NCBI RefSeq assembly: GCF_003945595.2
Contig: NW_024104420.1
Coordinates: 4,214,201 to 4,278,200, forward strand
Length of the DNA stretch: 64,000 nucleotides
Reading direction: 5' to 3'
Source of the DNA: Pipra filicauda
Lineage: Eukaryota > Chordata > Aves > Passeriformes > Pipridae
Translations under genes and position numbers: made by a program
Part shown: positions 26,313-40,034 of the stretch, in pieces
How positions within the stretch are numbered: the stretch's first letter is position 1
How the letters are laid out: every line of letters begins with the position of its first letter
Notes under the pieces: generated by a model
What the model was told of the DNA's origin: nothing
The model's input: the letters and a program-made list of their open reading frames with translations, nothing else
Databases searched by the model: none

Positions 26313-29300
26313 ATTTTTCTGTAGTGACACATTAAATCAGGCTATAGTATTTTTTGATGAAAGTTGGATACACTTGTAATTCCAACTTGTAATTCAGAGT
26401 TACAGAGCAATTAAATTTGCAAATCATTACAGCTCCTGCAAGGCTAGTCTGGCACCTAACTAGCCTAGACATGGAAAATTTCCAATAGCTATTATTTCCT
26501 ATAGAAAGAACAGAGTTTTTCTCTTCTTACTGATCAAGAACTCTCAGTTTACTTTCCAAAATAAGTTAAATTAAAGTCCTCTCACAAATTGCATCAGACA
26601 ACAATGAAAACTCCTGTAGATCCAGGATTAATTTTATACACATATATATTCATCTGGAGAAGTTACGGCATTTGTCTGCGACTTGGGAAACTGTCCAGGA
26701 CTCAGTGGTAGTTGGTAAAGACTGCACTTGAACCAGAGTTTAATTTAGTTGTTAGGAGTTTCTCTCAAGTTACCTACTCTACTGAGCTATACCACACAAC
26801 TGCAGTAGAAACAGGAAGGTGAAATGAAAAGGCTTTGATTTCTTCCCAGTCCAAGAGCACTTTTATGTACAAATTCAGGGTTTTTTTTCCAAATTACTCA
26901 GCAAGTAAATTGTCCCACATATTTCCAGAAGGAAAGAAAAGAGCCAGGACTCAGGAAGGGTTTTTTTCAATTTTTTCCAATTCACTAAGGAAGAGATTGC
27001 CAATGTTCAATATTTTTCAGGAAGCCACTCCCCTTTCTTGTCTCTCATACAATTAGCAAAAATAAATACATATTAAATATCTATGTATATAATTAAAAAT
27101 ACAGTTATATATAATATATGATAAAATATATAAATAAAACTACATATGAAAAAATTGGTGTTTCAGACTCCCTGTATGAAAACCAAGAACCCTATGTTTA
27201 CACTTCACATGTGTCATAGATTTTAGGAATCCTAGAGGCAAACAATCACTGGAAATTTTATTCACTTTTTATTGCTTAAAAATTGTTATAACATCTGCAA
27301 CAGCCTTCCTATAAATGACGTTTTTTAACTCCCTCCACGAGTCTCAAGTCATCCTCTGAGGCATGCTGCTATAAAACATACTAGTAAAGGGTGGGAATGT
27401 GGCCCTTGTGAGGTGTGCATGTGTAAGAAAAGACATATTTGTTTTAACTACACACTCTCTGAAGAATGATAAATTGTTGTCACAGAAAAGCAAGTCTCTT
27501 GTGTCTCATTACATTACCGCATCAGTAACAAAAAAATACAGGGGTTTTAATGGCATAATAGCAGATCCTCTACAGACTACACCTGCTACCTCCTTGGAAA
27601 CTGATAAGTCCATGATCCCTTGAGATTGAATTCAACAGTAAAACCTACCAAACTAACAACAAGAAAACCCATAAAAGATTACTGAATACCTAAATATTAG
27701 TTCATACACTGCAAAAGCAGAGGGGCAGAATTTAGACTGTTCCCTTGGTGATTATCAGCTGCAATATCTATTATAATCTGGCCTGAAGATTTAAGGCTTG
27801 ATAGAGGTTAGTTAATAAAACTTACCCTCAGGCTGAAATATGTAATTCCTCAGCATTTCTGCATACTTCTGCTTTCCTGTGTTACGATTCTGTCCATAGG
27901 GTATATAGTAGCTTTCAAGTATTTTGATTATTATAATCTTCCATTTAGAAAAAAAATAATCAAATGAGAGGGATTTTTTTCCATGTAACTGATGAAATGC
28001 ACCTACAGGAGTGTATGAGAGAAGTGGTCAAGATAATAGAGCCACTTAAGCTCAGAAGAACCTGAACATGAAATGTCAGGAGGGAAACAGCAGGAAATCA
28101 TACTTTTACTTCGAGTTCTAGTTTCTACTGGTTGTAATTTAGGAGTAATACACGACAAAAGTAGTTGCTTAATGATAAAAACCAGTCCTATTTTAAAAAT
28201 ATAAGACCAGTAATATTGTCTTGTTCTTAGTGACAATAGCAAATTGGCAGGACTAGAGTTTTCTAATGTTCATGGTATAAAAATCCCAGGTGGAGTGAGG
28301 GATAGGAATTGTACCTGCCACTAGGCTCACAGTTCAGAGAGAACTGATTACATCAAACACACAGTGTATACAGTAAATTTTGGCATCATCTTGATATTGT
28401 GGAGGATCTCAGTAAACACAGTGACAATTTCATTGAAGTATGGGATGTGGAATTAGAGAGTTGTATTCTGCATCCAAGTCCTGAACCATTAGCATATTCG
28501 GGATGGAAGACAGTTCTTCATGGTACCTCTTATCATACCTCTTGTTATAAAAAAATAATAATTTTCCGTTAGCAAAGGGCATACTGACTCTTTATCCATC
28601 CGAAATCCACTCTCAATGAAGGTGCCAGAAGAAGTAGAGGCACATTACTCTCATCGGGGTAAATTTCCAATGTTGTGCCTCTGAGTGAACACTTTTCTTT
28701 TAACTTAGGGCCACCTTTTTGAAGGTTGAAATTTTCCCATGTGTTTTGAGAAAGTATAGCAAATTCACAAATCACAGCAGTTTGGAGTTATGCCTCTTTC
28801 AGAAAAGAAAGAAATCACCATTGGCTCACAGAAAGTTTTCCAATACAGATGCTTTTACTGGAGCTTTGACAGCAGAGCTATGCCTCCGAATCGTAAACAT
28901 AGGAGCTGCTTTGGCCATCAGGAATTTGGTTCAAAAATAATAAATAAAATGTCTTTTAAATAAAATAGGCATGAACTGTAATACCCTGAGAATTATTGAA
29001 AAAGATGTAGATACAATTGGAATCCATTCTTTCACAAATGATCAGAAACCACAGCAACAGTAATTATTTTTCCTCAAATGCTTTTAAACTCACTCCAGCC
29101 ATTGTTCAGTGATTTATAGGCTCTGCAAAAAAGCAGCTGGTGTGCTTTGACCATTGTTTATTTTACCAGCCAATTTTATTCCACTGGTTTTTTTATATCC
29201 TTTCTCCTGCTTGTTGCATTAGCTCATTTCCTCAAGTTATACTTGAATAATTCTCGTGGGCTGGGGTGATTTCTGTGTTGTGTGTTGACGGTGCCCAACA

Positions 29301-32300
29301 CAGGATGGCTGCACCCCTAGAGCTAAACACTAAACAATGTTTTGGTGCCATGTGCTGTCTTCAGTCACTTTAGGTGTAATTTTTCCCAGTTAAGAGACTC
29401 AGTAGGCAAAAAAGCACACTTCACTTGGTGGATTTCAGAAGAAGGTGTCTAAGAAGCAGCAGAAATAAACTGAAAGTTAGCCCACTTAGACTTCCTCAGG
29501 GGAATAAAAAAAAGGGAAAAGAACATGGGCAAAGCCAGGAAAACTGTTTACAATCCTCTCAATGGTCCAAGTAGTAAGAAGTGGTACTGATGAGCCACAT
29601 ATACACATTTCAGTATTTGATCCTCTGTAATCCAATAGATAATAGATGTCCACTAAACCTCATGTCTATCATTCTAGTCAAAATGCTAGTCTCATCTCTA
29701 ACTGTTCTCATCTTTATAGTTCCAAGAACTCTCTATCATTCTAGTGGACTTGATGTGAAAGTAGGTTCAAATGAACAGATAAACTCATTCCAGTTACCTA
29801 ACTGAAGGCAATTCAATCCCTTGACTATACAGACTGTCTTGCAATTGACAGAATTCAACTCACAGAAAACAAACAGTGTGTACTAGGTATTAATACCACA
29901 ATGCCCCTTCCAACCAGTAAAAATAAGTAAATAATTTCTGGATTAAATAGTTTTTCCTAAGCAAAACATTCCTGAAAAACCAAACCATGACTTTCGAAAT
30001 GTTCCTCTATTCTTCAGCTCTCTTTTACTGTAACTTGTCAATACCATTTAAGAATTGGTGCACAAAGAGCAGCTGCTTCCTTTTGCTTAGTCTTAATGCA
30101 ATTCATTTACTTAAAAACAAACAAGCATGTAAATAAAAACCCCAACACGTCAAATGATGCTTTGATCAGCATTTGCACTATACTTTCCCACTGGACACCT
30201 CAATCTGTAGGCCCTCATTTTCTGCTCTATGGTCTGCTTATCAACTACGTCACACCATCACGATGAATTGCTGTTGTAGGGATCAGGTGTTCCATTTCTA
30301 CATGCTAAATAAAGAAAAGGACCAAGTCTGTGTTGTTATTTAAAATGTAAACTTTTCATAAAATTCTGGATCAAATGAGCTGAATGTGTACGTGGACTTG
30401 TCCTGTGTCTGCTGAGGTACTTGCTCTGACATTACTAGACTGTGAATAGACTATGAAGTGCTTAAGTTCTTTGGCACTGCAGCTTGGAGATTGTCCCATC
30501 CACAAATCTGACCTTGCAGTGTGTTGTTACATTGACCCTTTAAGGAGCAATAAGTTCAAGGGTAAATGTTTCAGAGTGGCAGCACAATAGTCAGTTGAGT
30601 GAGAAATGACAGAAGCAGCTATAGCAGCAACAGCTGCCCTCTGAGGAACAAAGTAAAGGGTCACTGTTGTAAGCCAGAGCACATGTCGGCATGGGTCTCC
30701 CACCCAGTCGGAGCCAAGATTAGATGATGCCACCTGACACAAGTGCACAAGCCTCACAGGACGAAAAATGGAGGGAGATGACATATGGCAAATCTAACCT
30801 AGAGAAACCACTGCAAAAGCTACCCAAGCTGTCCCCAGCCAACACACAAACTCTCCTGAGAGCTGTCTCTCTTACCCCACGCTTTGGAAGATTTGAGTAT
30901 TTTGATTGCTTATTGTTCAGAGCCAGCATAACAAAGCCTCACTCTCAGTTTCTCACAGACATGTCTAACAACAAGAAGAAGAGTATCGAAGAACCTTATT
31001 GCTAAATAACTCCGCTAAGTGAGTTAGCGAAGATTATGTGGAATAAGTCACTAATAAAGCTTCAGGTAGGAAAGGCTGAAACAACCATTGTCTAAACAGA
31101 AGGAATATCAACCCGAGTACAAGCAGGAATACGGGGGATTAGTTGAAATTTAAACACACCTTTTAGAAAGATTTCAGAGACCTATCCAAGCCCAATGACT
31201 CTGTGTTTGTGCACTCGCATACACAGAACTGCCATTCCAACAATTACTCCAGAGATACTCTACAGCAAATGGAGCATCTGCTGTAGATTGGATTTGGCAT
31301 TGGAAGGAACAGCTTAATAGGAATGACCATAACAATTCTACCAGAGAGTACACTGTAATTTAGCAAATTACAAAGCAAAGTGGTAGAAGGTGTGAGGTCA
31401 AATCACTTCATGGATAAAAGAAAGATTATTTGCACCAAGCTGCTTGATGAGAAAAGAAGTCCACCAGCTTCTTTTCTGATTATTTTTGAAGGGACTGATG
31501 CAAGAAGTACCAAAAGATGTTTAAGCAAAGGAGGGATCCACACTGCTGAATGTTGTCTGCACAGAAGTTTGGTGGCTGAAGACTGATAAAAGTTTCAGAG
31601 CCTGCAGGCTAAGGTGAAACTGAGCAGAGAACCTCTGAATATCTTCTTCTAAAGAAAGCTGAGCACACACATCCTTTTTTTAAACATAGCTTTCCTTGTG
31701 AAAAAAGGCATCACTATAGGATATCGTGAGGTTCTGTGGAGGTTTTAGGGTTTGCTTCTGGGATGTGGCACTAAATTTAAGCCAATGAAAACTCCACAGA
31801 GAAAAGCAGAATGCACTAGCGTAAAAATAAATGAGACCAAAATCTATCCCACAAGCAGAGATGCCTGCGAAGATTGGACACTCTTTGGCGCATTATGTAA
31901 CATATCGCAGCAAAACATTCAGTTGCTTCCAGAACTCTGAACATATGAGAATAGAGTAATTTTTAAAAAGATGAAACTATGTCTTTTAAGAATTATGCAG
32001 AGTAAGTTTTTGTCCATCTGGCTACTTGTGTATGGAAATGTGTTACACAAGATAGCACTGGTTGATTTCATCTTTTGTTTCAAAATAAATGTCCTTTAGC
32101 TGTTTTCTGTGAAGGATACAGGGGTGGAATAAGACGGAGATGAAAATTTAACACCAACTCTTTGAAATGGAAATTGCCTAACAAAAGATTATCAGTGATA
32201 AGTGGATTTATGGAATGCAGTGGCGCATCATGTAAATGGTTATTGAAATGCTGATGCATACAAGCTTCTAAAATATATTTTTACTGCCATGGCATGTCCA

Positions 32301-33427
32301 ACAGATCTTGTCTTCCCTTACTTCACTTTCAAGTATACCAGCAGATGCTAAGATTGGCAATTTACTTGGTATATTCATGAAAAATTAATGACTTTGAAAG
32401 AATATGTAGGTGATACAGTACTTATGACTTCAGTAAACAGTAAAAACCCTAATTTTTTAATTTTTTCTCTGGACTTTGATTTGTAAAAATTTAAAGCAAG
32501 GTTTCTAGAGTAAAATTTTTTGGAGATTCTAGATTATGCTTGCACTTTAGGGTTTCAGATAAAAATAAAATAAAGTAGATTCAGTCGGGTAAAGAAGGAA
32601 GAAAGGGCTTGTAAGGAACTCTTTCCTTTTCAGATCACTGTCAGACTTTGCAGTATTATCCCTTTTCATATAAAATGTTACCAGTGTGACCTATTTTTGT
32701 TATTAAAGTGTCCTAAAATGATAGCAAGAGAAGAAATCCTAATAGCAAAAAGGCAGTGTAAATTTCTAGCTTATTGAACATTTTATATGTTTGGCATTGT
32801 GTTTACATGCATTGCTCAGTCATGCATGTTATTTCGGTCTTTGGGGTTATGCACATTTTTGATGTTTGCCTAGGCAATTTTAATTTGTTCTTCCAATTAC
32901 ACCAATACAATTCTCTAATTGCACCGAAAGAAAATCAAATCTGGGTGAGACTGGGCAGTAACATCAGGACTCGGTGCAGCTGGGGTGCTGCTGGCAGCAG
33001 TGGGGGGTCTCTGGGGTGCTGAATGCAGCGCATTGCCACCCAGGGCCATAACACTGCCCCAGCCCGGGTGCCCAGGTGCTCTGCTGTATCACATGCCCTC
33101 TGTGCATCTAATTGTCACAAACACCCTCTTGGCCTTATGATAACTCTGATGGAGAGCAATAACTCATTCACAGTGATGTCAAGACACATGCAATGTCCCT
33201 TTCATCCACATTAGCCCTTGCAGCCTACTTCAGAGGTATTTTATCTGAGAAATATATACACAGCAGGAGGAGAGGATCTTTTTAATAACCTAAGGAGCAA
33301 GTGTTAATAGAGTTGTCCTTCTACTACACCTTATGGGTTTGCACCCTTTATGCGCCTGCAGCGTGGATATCAAGCTGAAGGATTTGCAATACCGGCAGTG
33401 AGCACATGCGGGCTTTGCAGAGGCACT

Positions 33428-33439
33428 GAAACTGAAACT
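33428..33439 (+). promoter_or_regulatory. ISRE-like motif (weak candidate)
   Basis: gaaactgaaact matches the interferon-stimulated response element core GAAANNGAAACT exactly. A single 12-bp match in 64 kb can occur by chance, and no nearby promoter is visible. Confidence 0.25.
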
Positions 33440-34782
33440 AGTTTTCCCACTTAGCACCTTCAGAAGAAGGGAGAGAAGAGCCTATATATGATACACAGAC
33501 TCCAGCTAGTTCATTTTGCCAGGTCTAATGGGATTAATAGCAGAGAGAGAAATAGTTTGGTTTGGGAGCATTGTAACAGCTACTGAGAGCAGAGGTCCCA
33601 GTTGAATCAGCTGCACACCAGGCTCCCTGATCATGGCCCCTGGACGAGACACTGTGAAGTGAAGCTCCCTCAGAGCTGAATCTCAGCCTTACAACGAGAT
33701 CTGACAGTATGGGAAGGGGACTAGTTTGGGTGATATGGGGACAGTGGAGGAGAAAAGTGAAGAGAGAAGAAACCAGCCTTTTGCCTTTATACTAGAGCAG
33801 GTTTGGTCCACAAGAGACATGGGGTTTTAGTGACAGAGAATTGCACAGAAACACCTTCTCATCAATTTCTATTTATCTGCTTAAACAGCCACTCTAAAAC
33901 CATGTTATTGCAAAACTCTACAGCTAGGAAATTTCTCAATGAAATCCACTGTGATCTAGATGCACAACAGATATAAGGGAGACGGTGGACATTTACAGCA
34001 GTCCTCTTCTAAAAAATCTTTAGCTTCTTACCCAGACCACTGTATTGTGTACTTTCAGTGCTGAATGCTGCAACTTGAAGCTGTAGGAAGCAGATGAAAC
34101 AGATTAATTTTCATCCTAAAGTGAGGGAGTCCTGGTACATATCATGTGTGCACCTTGAGGTTTCTTTGATCGAAAGGAGTATGTAACCCACAGTTTCACA
34201 TGCTAAAGGATCCTCTTCTGTCTCTTACACAGAGGAAGATGCTAGGTGTTAGTCACTGGTTACAGAAGGTAAGATAGAAGTAGTCCAGAAATTCCCCAAT
34301 CCCCTGTCTGTCATCCACAGTAATCATAAAAGGAAGAAAACAACAACAACAAAAATAAACCCACAGTGACAAGAATCTACGAAAATTCAGACATTTTGAA
34401 TGAGTACTACATGTACCTGACATTTCAAATAACTCAAAAATTCAAATAATTTCAAATACCTTGCAAAGTGCTACAACAGCTTAAACAAACATTTCTAAAC
34501 CAAATTGTGACTAAATACTAATTCTATATTTGAAAAAAAAGGAGTACTGCCTGGCTTTCATCCACCTTGAACTTCTGAGTCTGTGAAAATTTCAAGGTGG
34601 TGAGTTTAGTTTGTGTTAATTTAAGAAGTGAACTGCATTTCATATCTGTGTGTCACTATGTCACTTCTTCAGTCACCTAAAACTATCTTCTCATATTCTT
34701 AGGACTGTCTTCCTGTATATTTAAGTTATTTATCCTCTATACCAAGAATGTTTTCTTAATTAGAAAGAAAATCATTTCTATC

Positions 34783-34828
34783 CAGCTGGCTAGTTAGCTA
34801 GTTAGCTGGCTAGTTAGCTAGCTAACTA
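34783..34828. repeat. (TAGC)-rich tandem repeat with 18-bp palindrome
   Basis: Two copies of an approximately 20-bp unit built from 'agctggctagttagcta' are followed by the perfect palindrome tagttagctagctaacta at 34811-34828. It looks like an expanded tetranucleotide-type minisatellite. Confidence 0.8.
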
Positions 34829-35777
34829 TCAAAGAATTTTTATTATTCCTATTAAATGAATTATAGAGGCTATTCTTTAACACAAAAAACAAATAAACCC
34901 ATTTTGGATAAAGAAAAAGCTTTACCTGAATTTTTTTACTTCCTTTCTTCTACTGTGCTATGATAGATGCTTTCACAGCAGTTCTGTTAGAGAAATTTTA
35001 TTTTATTTTCTATAAGTTCACGTTGCTTTGCTCCACTCACTCAGGCACAATGATAACTGAAGGTTCTGGTCATCTCTTTCCCACAAGGAAAATCTTACCT
35101 CACCTTTGATATCTAGAGGGTATCTATTTAAAAGATTTGAACTATTGATGGATAACTTCATCTTCCTGTGAAACTTCAACGATACTAATCTATAAAAGTC
35201 CATTCTGAAGGAGGAAAGTAGAAGGAATGTTAGAAGTTATTTCTTTGCTTATTTGTAGCTGAATGCCTAAACATCAGTACAAAATTAAACACAGCAACTA
35301 AAATCCTGGTGTTCCTGATGCAAGTGAGGATTTTTGCAAGTACAACATTATGGAAAATATTTCATTCACTATCATTTAGAAATTCATATTTGAACATCCA
35401 GCCAAACTACTGCTCCAAGGTCTGAAATGTCTTTTCTTCTACCAAAATCAAATCCCATCTTTGCAAAATAATTCTCTGTGCTAAATACTGGCCCCTTTTT
35501 TCACTTTTTTTTTTCAGAGCTACTTTTTTTTTAATTACAGCAAATATTTTTCCTTTAATCTATTTCAGAAATGTATTTTCAGAGGATCATTTATAAATAT
35601 ACAGAAATACTTTATCTACCTTAAGAAGGTTGTCTTTGCTAAGATGATCCCTTTTCCCCTTAAACTCTCATGCAATCTGTTTCTTTATTTTCTGATAATG
35701 AATCAAATAATGAGAAAACTGAGAAAGAATAATTCTACATAAAACATTTTATTATAATGGTATTCCGCTTTCATTAG

Positions 35778-36490
35778 ACCAAATGCAAGGTCCTTCACCT
35801 GTGTCAAGGAAATCCCCAATGCAACCTGGGAGATGGATTGAGATCAGAGAAGGACTCGAGATGAAAAACTGGACATGAGCTGGCAACAGGTACTCATGTC
35901 CCTGAAAGCCAAACATATACTGGGCTTCATCAAAAGAAGAGTGGCCATCAGGTCAAAGGAGGGGATTCTGACCCTCTACTTTCCTCCAGTGACACCTCTG
36001 CATGGAATACTGTCCAGTTCTGGCATCCTCAGCACAGGAAAGATGTGGACCTGTTGGGTCAGGTCCAGAGGAGAGCCACAAAAATGATCAGAGGGCTGAA
36101 ACATGCTTGCCAGGCTGAGAGCGTTGGAGCTGTTTGTCCTGGAGAAGACAAGGCTCTGGGGAAACCTTATATTGCTGCCTTTCAAGAGGGCTTAAAGGAG
36201 AGGTGGAAAGAGACCTTTTACCAAGGCCTGTAGAGACAGGACAAGGGGCAATGGTTTTCAACTAAAAGAGAGTAGACTTAGATTGGATATATGAATATAT
36301 TTTTTATGATGAGGATGGTGAAGCACTGGAACAGACTACTCAGAGAAGCTGTGGATGTCGCATCCCTGGAAGTGTTCAAGGTGAGGTTGAATAAGGCATT
36401 GAGTAACCTGGTCGAGTGAAGGGTGTGCCTGCCTATGGCAGGAAGTTTGGATGACATGGCCTTTAAAGGTCAAATCATTCTGTGCTACTG
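35778..36490 (+). mobile_element. CR1 LINE fragment, about 713 bp, the longest in the window
   Basis: This covers the distal part of CR1 in plus orientation. It starts at 'gaccaaatgcaaggtccttc' and passes 'gagagccacaaaaatgatca', 'ggagaagacaaggctctggg', 'agacaggacaaggggcaatg' and 'catccctggaagtgttcaag'. It ends near 36490 with a decayed 'attctgtgctactgta' in place of the usual tail. Frames through it are short and interrupted, so no working reverse transcriptase remains. Small open frames such as 35875-36087 are remnants of this copy, not host genes. Divergence is higher than in the 21193-21538 copy. Confidence 0.93.
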
Positions 36491-37377
36491 TAACTTCTTA
36501 CAGATAGATTTAATTCATACAACAGAATATTGCTTTCCTACACAGACTACACTTCTTGAGGAGTCGAAGAGGTAAGAGCCAGGACTTTGTATCTCATTTC
36601 ACACCCTTTCGCTCTCCAACCCTTTTGCTCTCCTCTCCCTTGGTACTTCCAATCCTTCTATGTTATCTCAAAAGACCTTCTATTCCAAGGCTGCATCAAA
36701 CGTAATTTCTTCTCTGCAATCCTGTTCTTTTCCTGGTCTTTCATTCCAGCTCTTATTTCACTACCTTTTCCTGGTAGCCTTGACCACTTGCAATACTTCT
36801 CCCATGCTCCATTAAAACTCTGTCCCACAAAATTCTCAGCTCATATGTCCAGCTTGGGGCATGATAAATACAGTGCAGTTCAGCCTATATGAATTTATAC
36901 ACTGATTAGACAGTCAAATTAAAAGGTCTTGCTAGGTTTGGTGACTACAGTCAGTCTCCTCGAGACTTATGTCCATCTTTCATGGAAACCACAAACAGCT
37001 TAAGGGAGTTTCTTAACTTTTAATAACCCTAATAAGAAATTCTCTGTTGGTTTTAAAGTTATTTCATCACCCATTCCGCTCACTGTAGACTGGTAGTTAA
37101 GAGCAATCCCTTGAACCAACTACCTGAGAAGGCTGAATATTACAGCTTATCATCCTCATCTAAAATCTTTCAGGTGCCTTGAAATATGCAGTGCAATATG
37201 AAGCCAAAATCTTTCCCCCTTTATTGCAAATACTTGAAATACAGTAAGTCTTCATTAAACCTTCATAAGGTGGTTATTTGTCACTGTTTTAACTGATTTT
37301 TTTTTCATTTATCCAAAATAGAATGACCAATACAAAACATAAAATAGACATTAGACAGTTCATCTGCAGCAATACTA
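36491..37377. other. Non-coding stretch, nothing recognised
   Basis: A pyrimidine-rich segment (36590-36800) gives a chance frame of 101 codons, with no features I can interpret. Confidence 0.55.
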
Positions 37378-37564
37378 ATTGTGGTATGAAAAAAATGTCA
37401 GGACTTACAAGCCCTTCGTTTTTCTTTTTCTGTGGCAAATAATGGCATCTTAGTAGATGGTTAAACTGTGGTATCAAAAGGTGGTTAAATTGTGGTATCA
37501 AAAAGAGTCAGGACTTATAAGCCCTTTGTTTTTCTGTTTGCATGGCAGATAATGGCACCTAAGT
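37378..37564. repeat. Nested tandem duplication (110-bp unit, with 24-bp unit inside)
   Basis: An approximately 75-bp block containing 'tcaggactta', 'aagccctt', 'gtttttct', 'ggca' and 'ataatggca' occurs at 37378-37454 and again at 37489-37564, offset by about 110 bp. Between them lie two adjacent 24-bp units (37458-37481 and 37482-37505), each with 'ggttaaa' and 'tgtggtatcaaaa'. The first large copy also starts with 'attgtggtat', so the small unit is part of the large one. Copies differ at several sites, so the duplication is not recent. Confidence 0.88.
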
Positions 37565-39918
37565 CCACTTCGAAATGACATATCAGAAAACAAATGACAT
37601 CTTTATTCAGCATTTCTACAGTAAACTGATTCTCAAAAAGAAATGCAGCCTTAATAGGTATGTAAGTGATCATTATAGTGAACTAGACTTGTTAAGTATT
37701 TCCACCTAAAAACATTTTCAACATCTGTTTTTCTGTATTAGCAAATCTGACTTTTTAATGAGATCATTGTTGCACTCTCTGGTGGTGCTATTTCGATTTG
37801 CCTCTACTTATAAACTTAATAGGTTACAACACAGCCTGAGGGGGTGAAAAAAAATACCACACAAAAAAACCCCAACCAAAAACAGAACGAAAAAGGGAAA
37901 ATCCACAGAGAGACAAAGTTATCAATAGTCCCATTAAAAATATCAAGTACAAACTTGCTGCTGAGGGAGCAACCAGCAAGACACAATTTCACAGTTTCAT
38001 TTTATGCTGAAAGAAATACTATCATATCCCCAAACTTATTGCATTTAAACCTTATATGCCTGGAGGTTTCACTTGCAGAAGTACAGAGCCATCACCTCAA
38101 GCCTGCAGCAGAGGAGTTGCAGTCTTGGAACTCAGTGTTCCATAGTAAGAAGGAATGAGAACACAGATACATTACCATTGCAGGCCAGATGGGGAGTGTG
38201 CTTTTGAAGAGAATTTCACAATTGCCTTCACGTACATTGGTTCATGCCACAGAGCAAGCTCAGACCATAACAGCTATATTCCTTCTGGATGACACTGGGA
38301 AGTTAAAGGCTTTCCACAAACTTAACTACTGCACTCCAACCACTAATGGGAATTCAGGTCAGATGGTCAGACTAGCACTTCCTTGAAACAACTCCACTCC
38401 CACTTCCAAAAAATGTCAGAGTACCAACACCAGTACCATAGCACTAACCTTGTCAGCTTCTAACAGGTCACACTACTTATGAGAATAGATACAGCTGAAG
38501 CACAACATGACAGCAAACAAGTGCAACTTTGATGGCATAACTGTAGCACCGAGAATGTTTTCCTTGACTTTAAGCACTTTTCTGTTCCTCTTGAAAGTAC
38601 TCAGAAATTTTAAAAACCAACTCCTTAACAGAGTTTTCCTGCAGAATAAAAGTTGTCCTCGCAGCTACATAGGTAGCAGTAACACTGAAGGATGGAAAGG
38701 TTACAGGAAAATAACACTACTGTTGAACAACTCAGACTACAGTTTTGCCCAAACCACAAGAGGAGAGGGAGGAAGGATGGGATAAATTGGCTGTGAATAT
38801 ATTTAGACTGCAAATAAGAAAAAGGCTTGTAACTCAAAATGGAGACAGAAGTTAAAAGCATCCCAGTGGCTGCTGTTATCACTATTTATAGCCAGTTCAG
38901 AGGTGGAGCTTGATCATATTTTTAAAGGCATTACAGAAATGCAGCAGATCAGACTATGTGGCCCAGTAAATCTCTTTCACTCTTACTTTCTCCTAAGCTC
39001 CCCAGACAGAGATGTGCTACGGGTTAGCAGTACAACAGTGGATGCTTATGTTAAAAGCTTCTCTAGTTTCTGTGGAAGATTGGCAACCAAAATCATGGTA
39101 TTTTATCAGCACGTATATACAGAAGATTACAAGGTTATCATTCTTAATGTAGTAAGATACTAATTTTTACTTAAAAACACTTCTAGTGCTGTGCATGCAG
39201 GCAGAAATATGTGTATCTGTTGATGGTGAAGGCTTACAAAGATAGATGTAGGTGTTCGATAATTCACAATTTCCAACTGTATTCAAAGAGCTGAAAAATG
39301 TTTCACAAAAAGGAAAGCTTAAGCTATTTCCTTGTTTGAAATGCAGAGAAAAATGAGAGGATCATGCTTTTTCACCCTTATTGCAAAATTAAAAATGTCC
39401 TTCTCTGGACATGGGAGTACGGTTCCCCTGGGATACACAGGGCCCAAAATTGTCCTGTCCAAAGTCACAAGCTGATGAAGTCAGAAACCTCCCTATCATC
39501 CTCAAGTAGCATAACTCTCCACACACTTTTTCTTCCCTCTAGTTGATTCCTTTTTAGTACATCTTTTATTACTTGCCACCAAGCCTTTATCACAGGCTTT
39601 TCTTTTGCGGTGTCAGGCATTCAGCTTAACCAGTGCTGCATAGGAAATAGCTCCCTGTGCTGTTAATCAGGACACATGGTGCAGCTGGATCATCAATAAG
39701 TAACCAAAAATGAAAGACTACAAGATTTGACCCAGCAGAACAGAGGCTCTTGAGCAAAATACACTTAAGATCATCTCGTACATTCTATCATCTTTGTTTT
39801 GGCAAACTCCAGCCATGAAAATGGCCTGTACTTGTGTTCATCCTGAAATACTGGTTTCTGTTATTTTAATTGCCTCAAGGACATCTCTCTCTTTTTTCAA
39901 GAAAGAAATAGTTGTTAA

Positions 39919-40034
39919 ACAAAAAACAGAACAAAACCCAAACCAAACAAAACCAACCAACCAACCAACCAAAAACAACAAAAAAAACCCATAAAAAACC
40001 AACCAAATAACGAAAACCAAGCAAAAAACCCCAC
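39919..40034. repeat. A/C-rich low-complexity tract
   Basis: About 115 bp almost without G or T, including (ccaa)n at 39953-39970 and runs of A8. It is the complement of the T/G tracts seen elsewhere in the window. The frame read through it (lysine, asparagine, proline, threonine) is a compositional artefact. Confidence 0.85.

Larger units (their letters stand above)
23553..35777. other. AT-rich non-coding stretch with low-complexity tracts
   Basis: No gene recognised over 12 kb. It contains G/T-rich tracts (25342-25413 and 26231-26312, the latter starting with G13), an AT-rich low-complexity patch (27057-27150), a good acceptor-like site at 24311-24339 with a CTAAT branch-point match just upstream, GC-richer patches at about 30640-30860 and 32950-33110, and a short repeat/palindrome at 34783-34828. 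None of these adds up to an exon chain or a known transposon. Confidence 0.55.

Noticed and set aside
35875..36233. Short plus-strand frames taken as a host gene
   Set aside because: They lie wholly within a CR1 LINE fragment and are decayed remnants of it.
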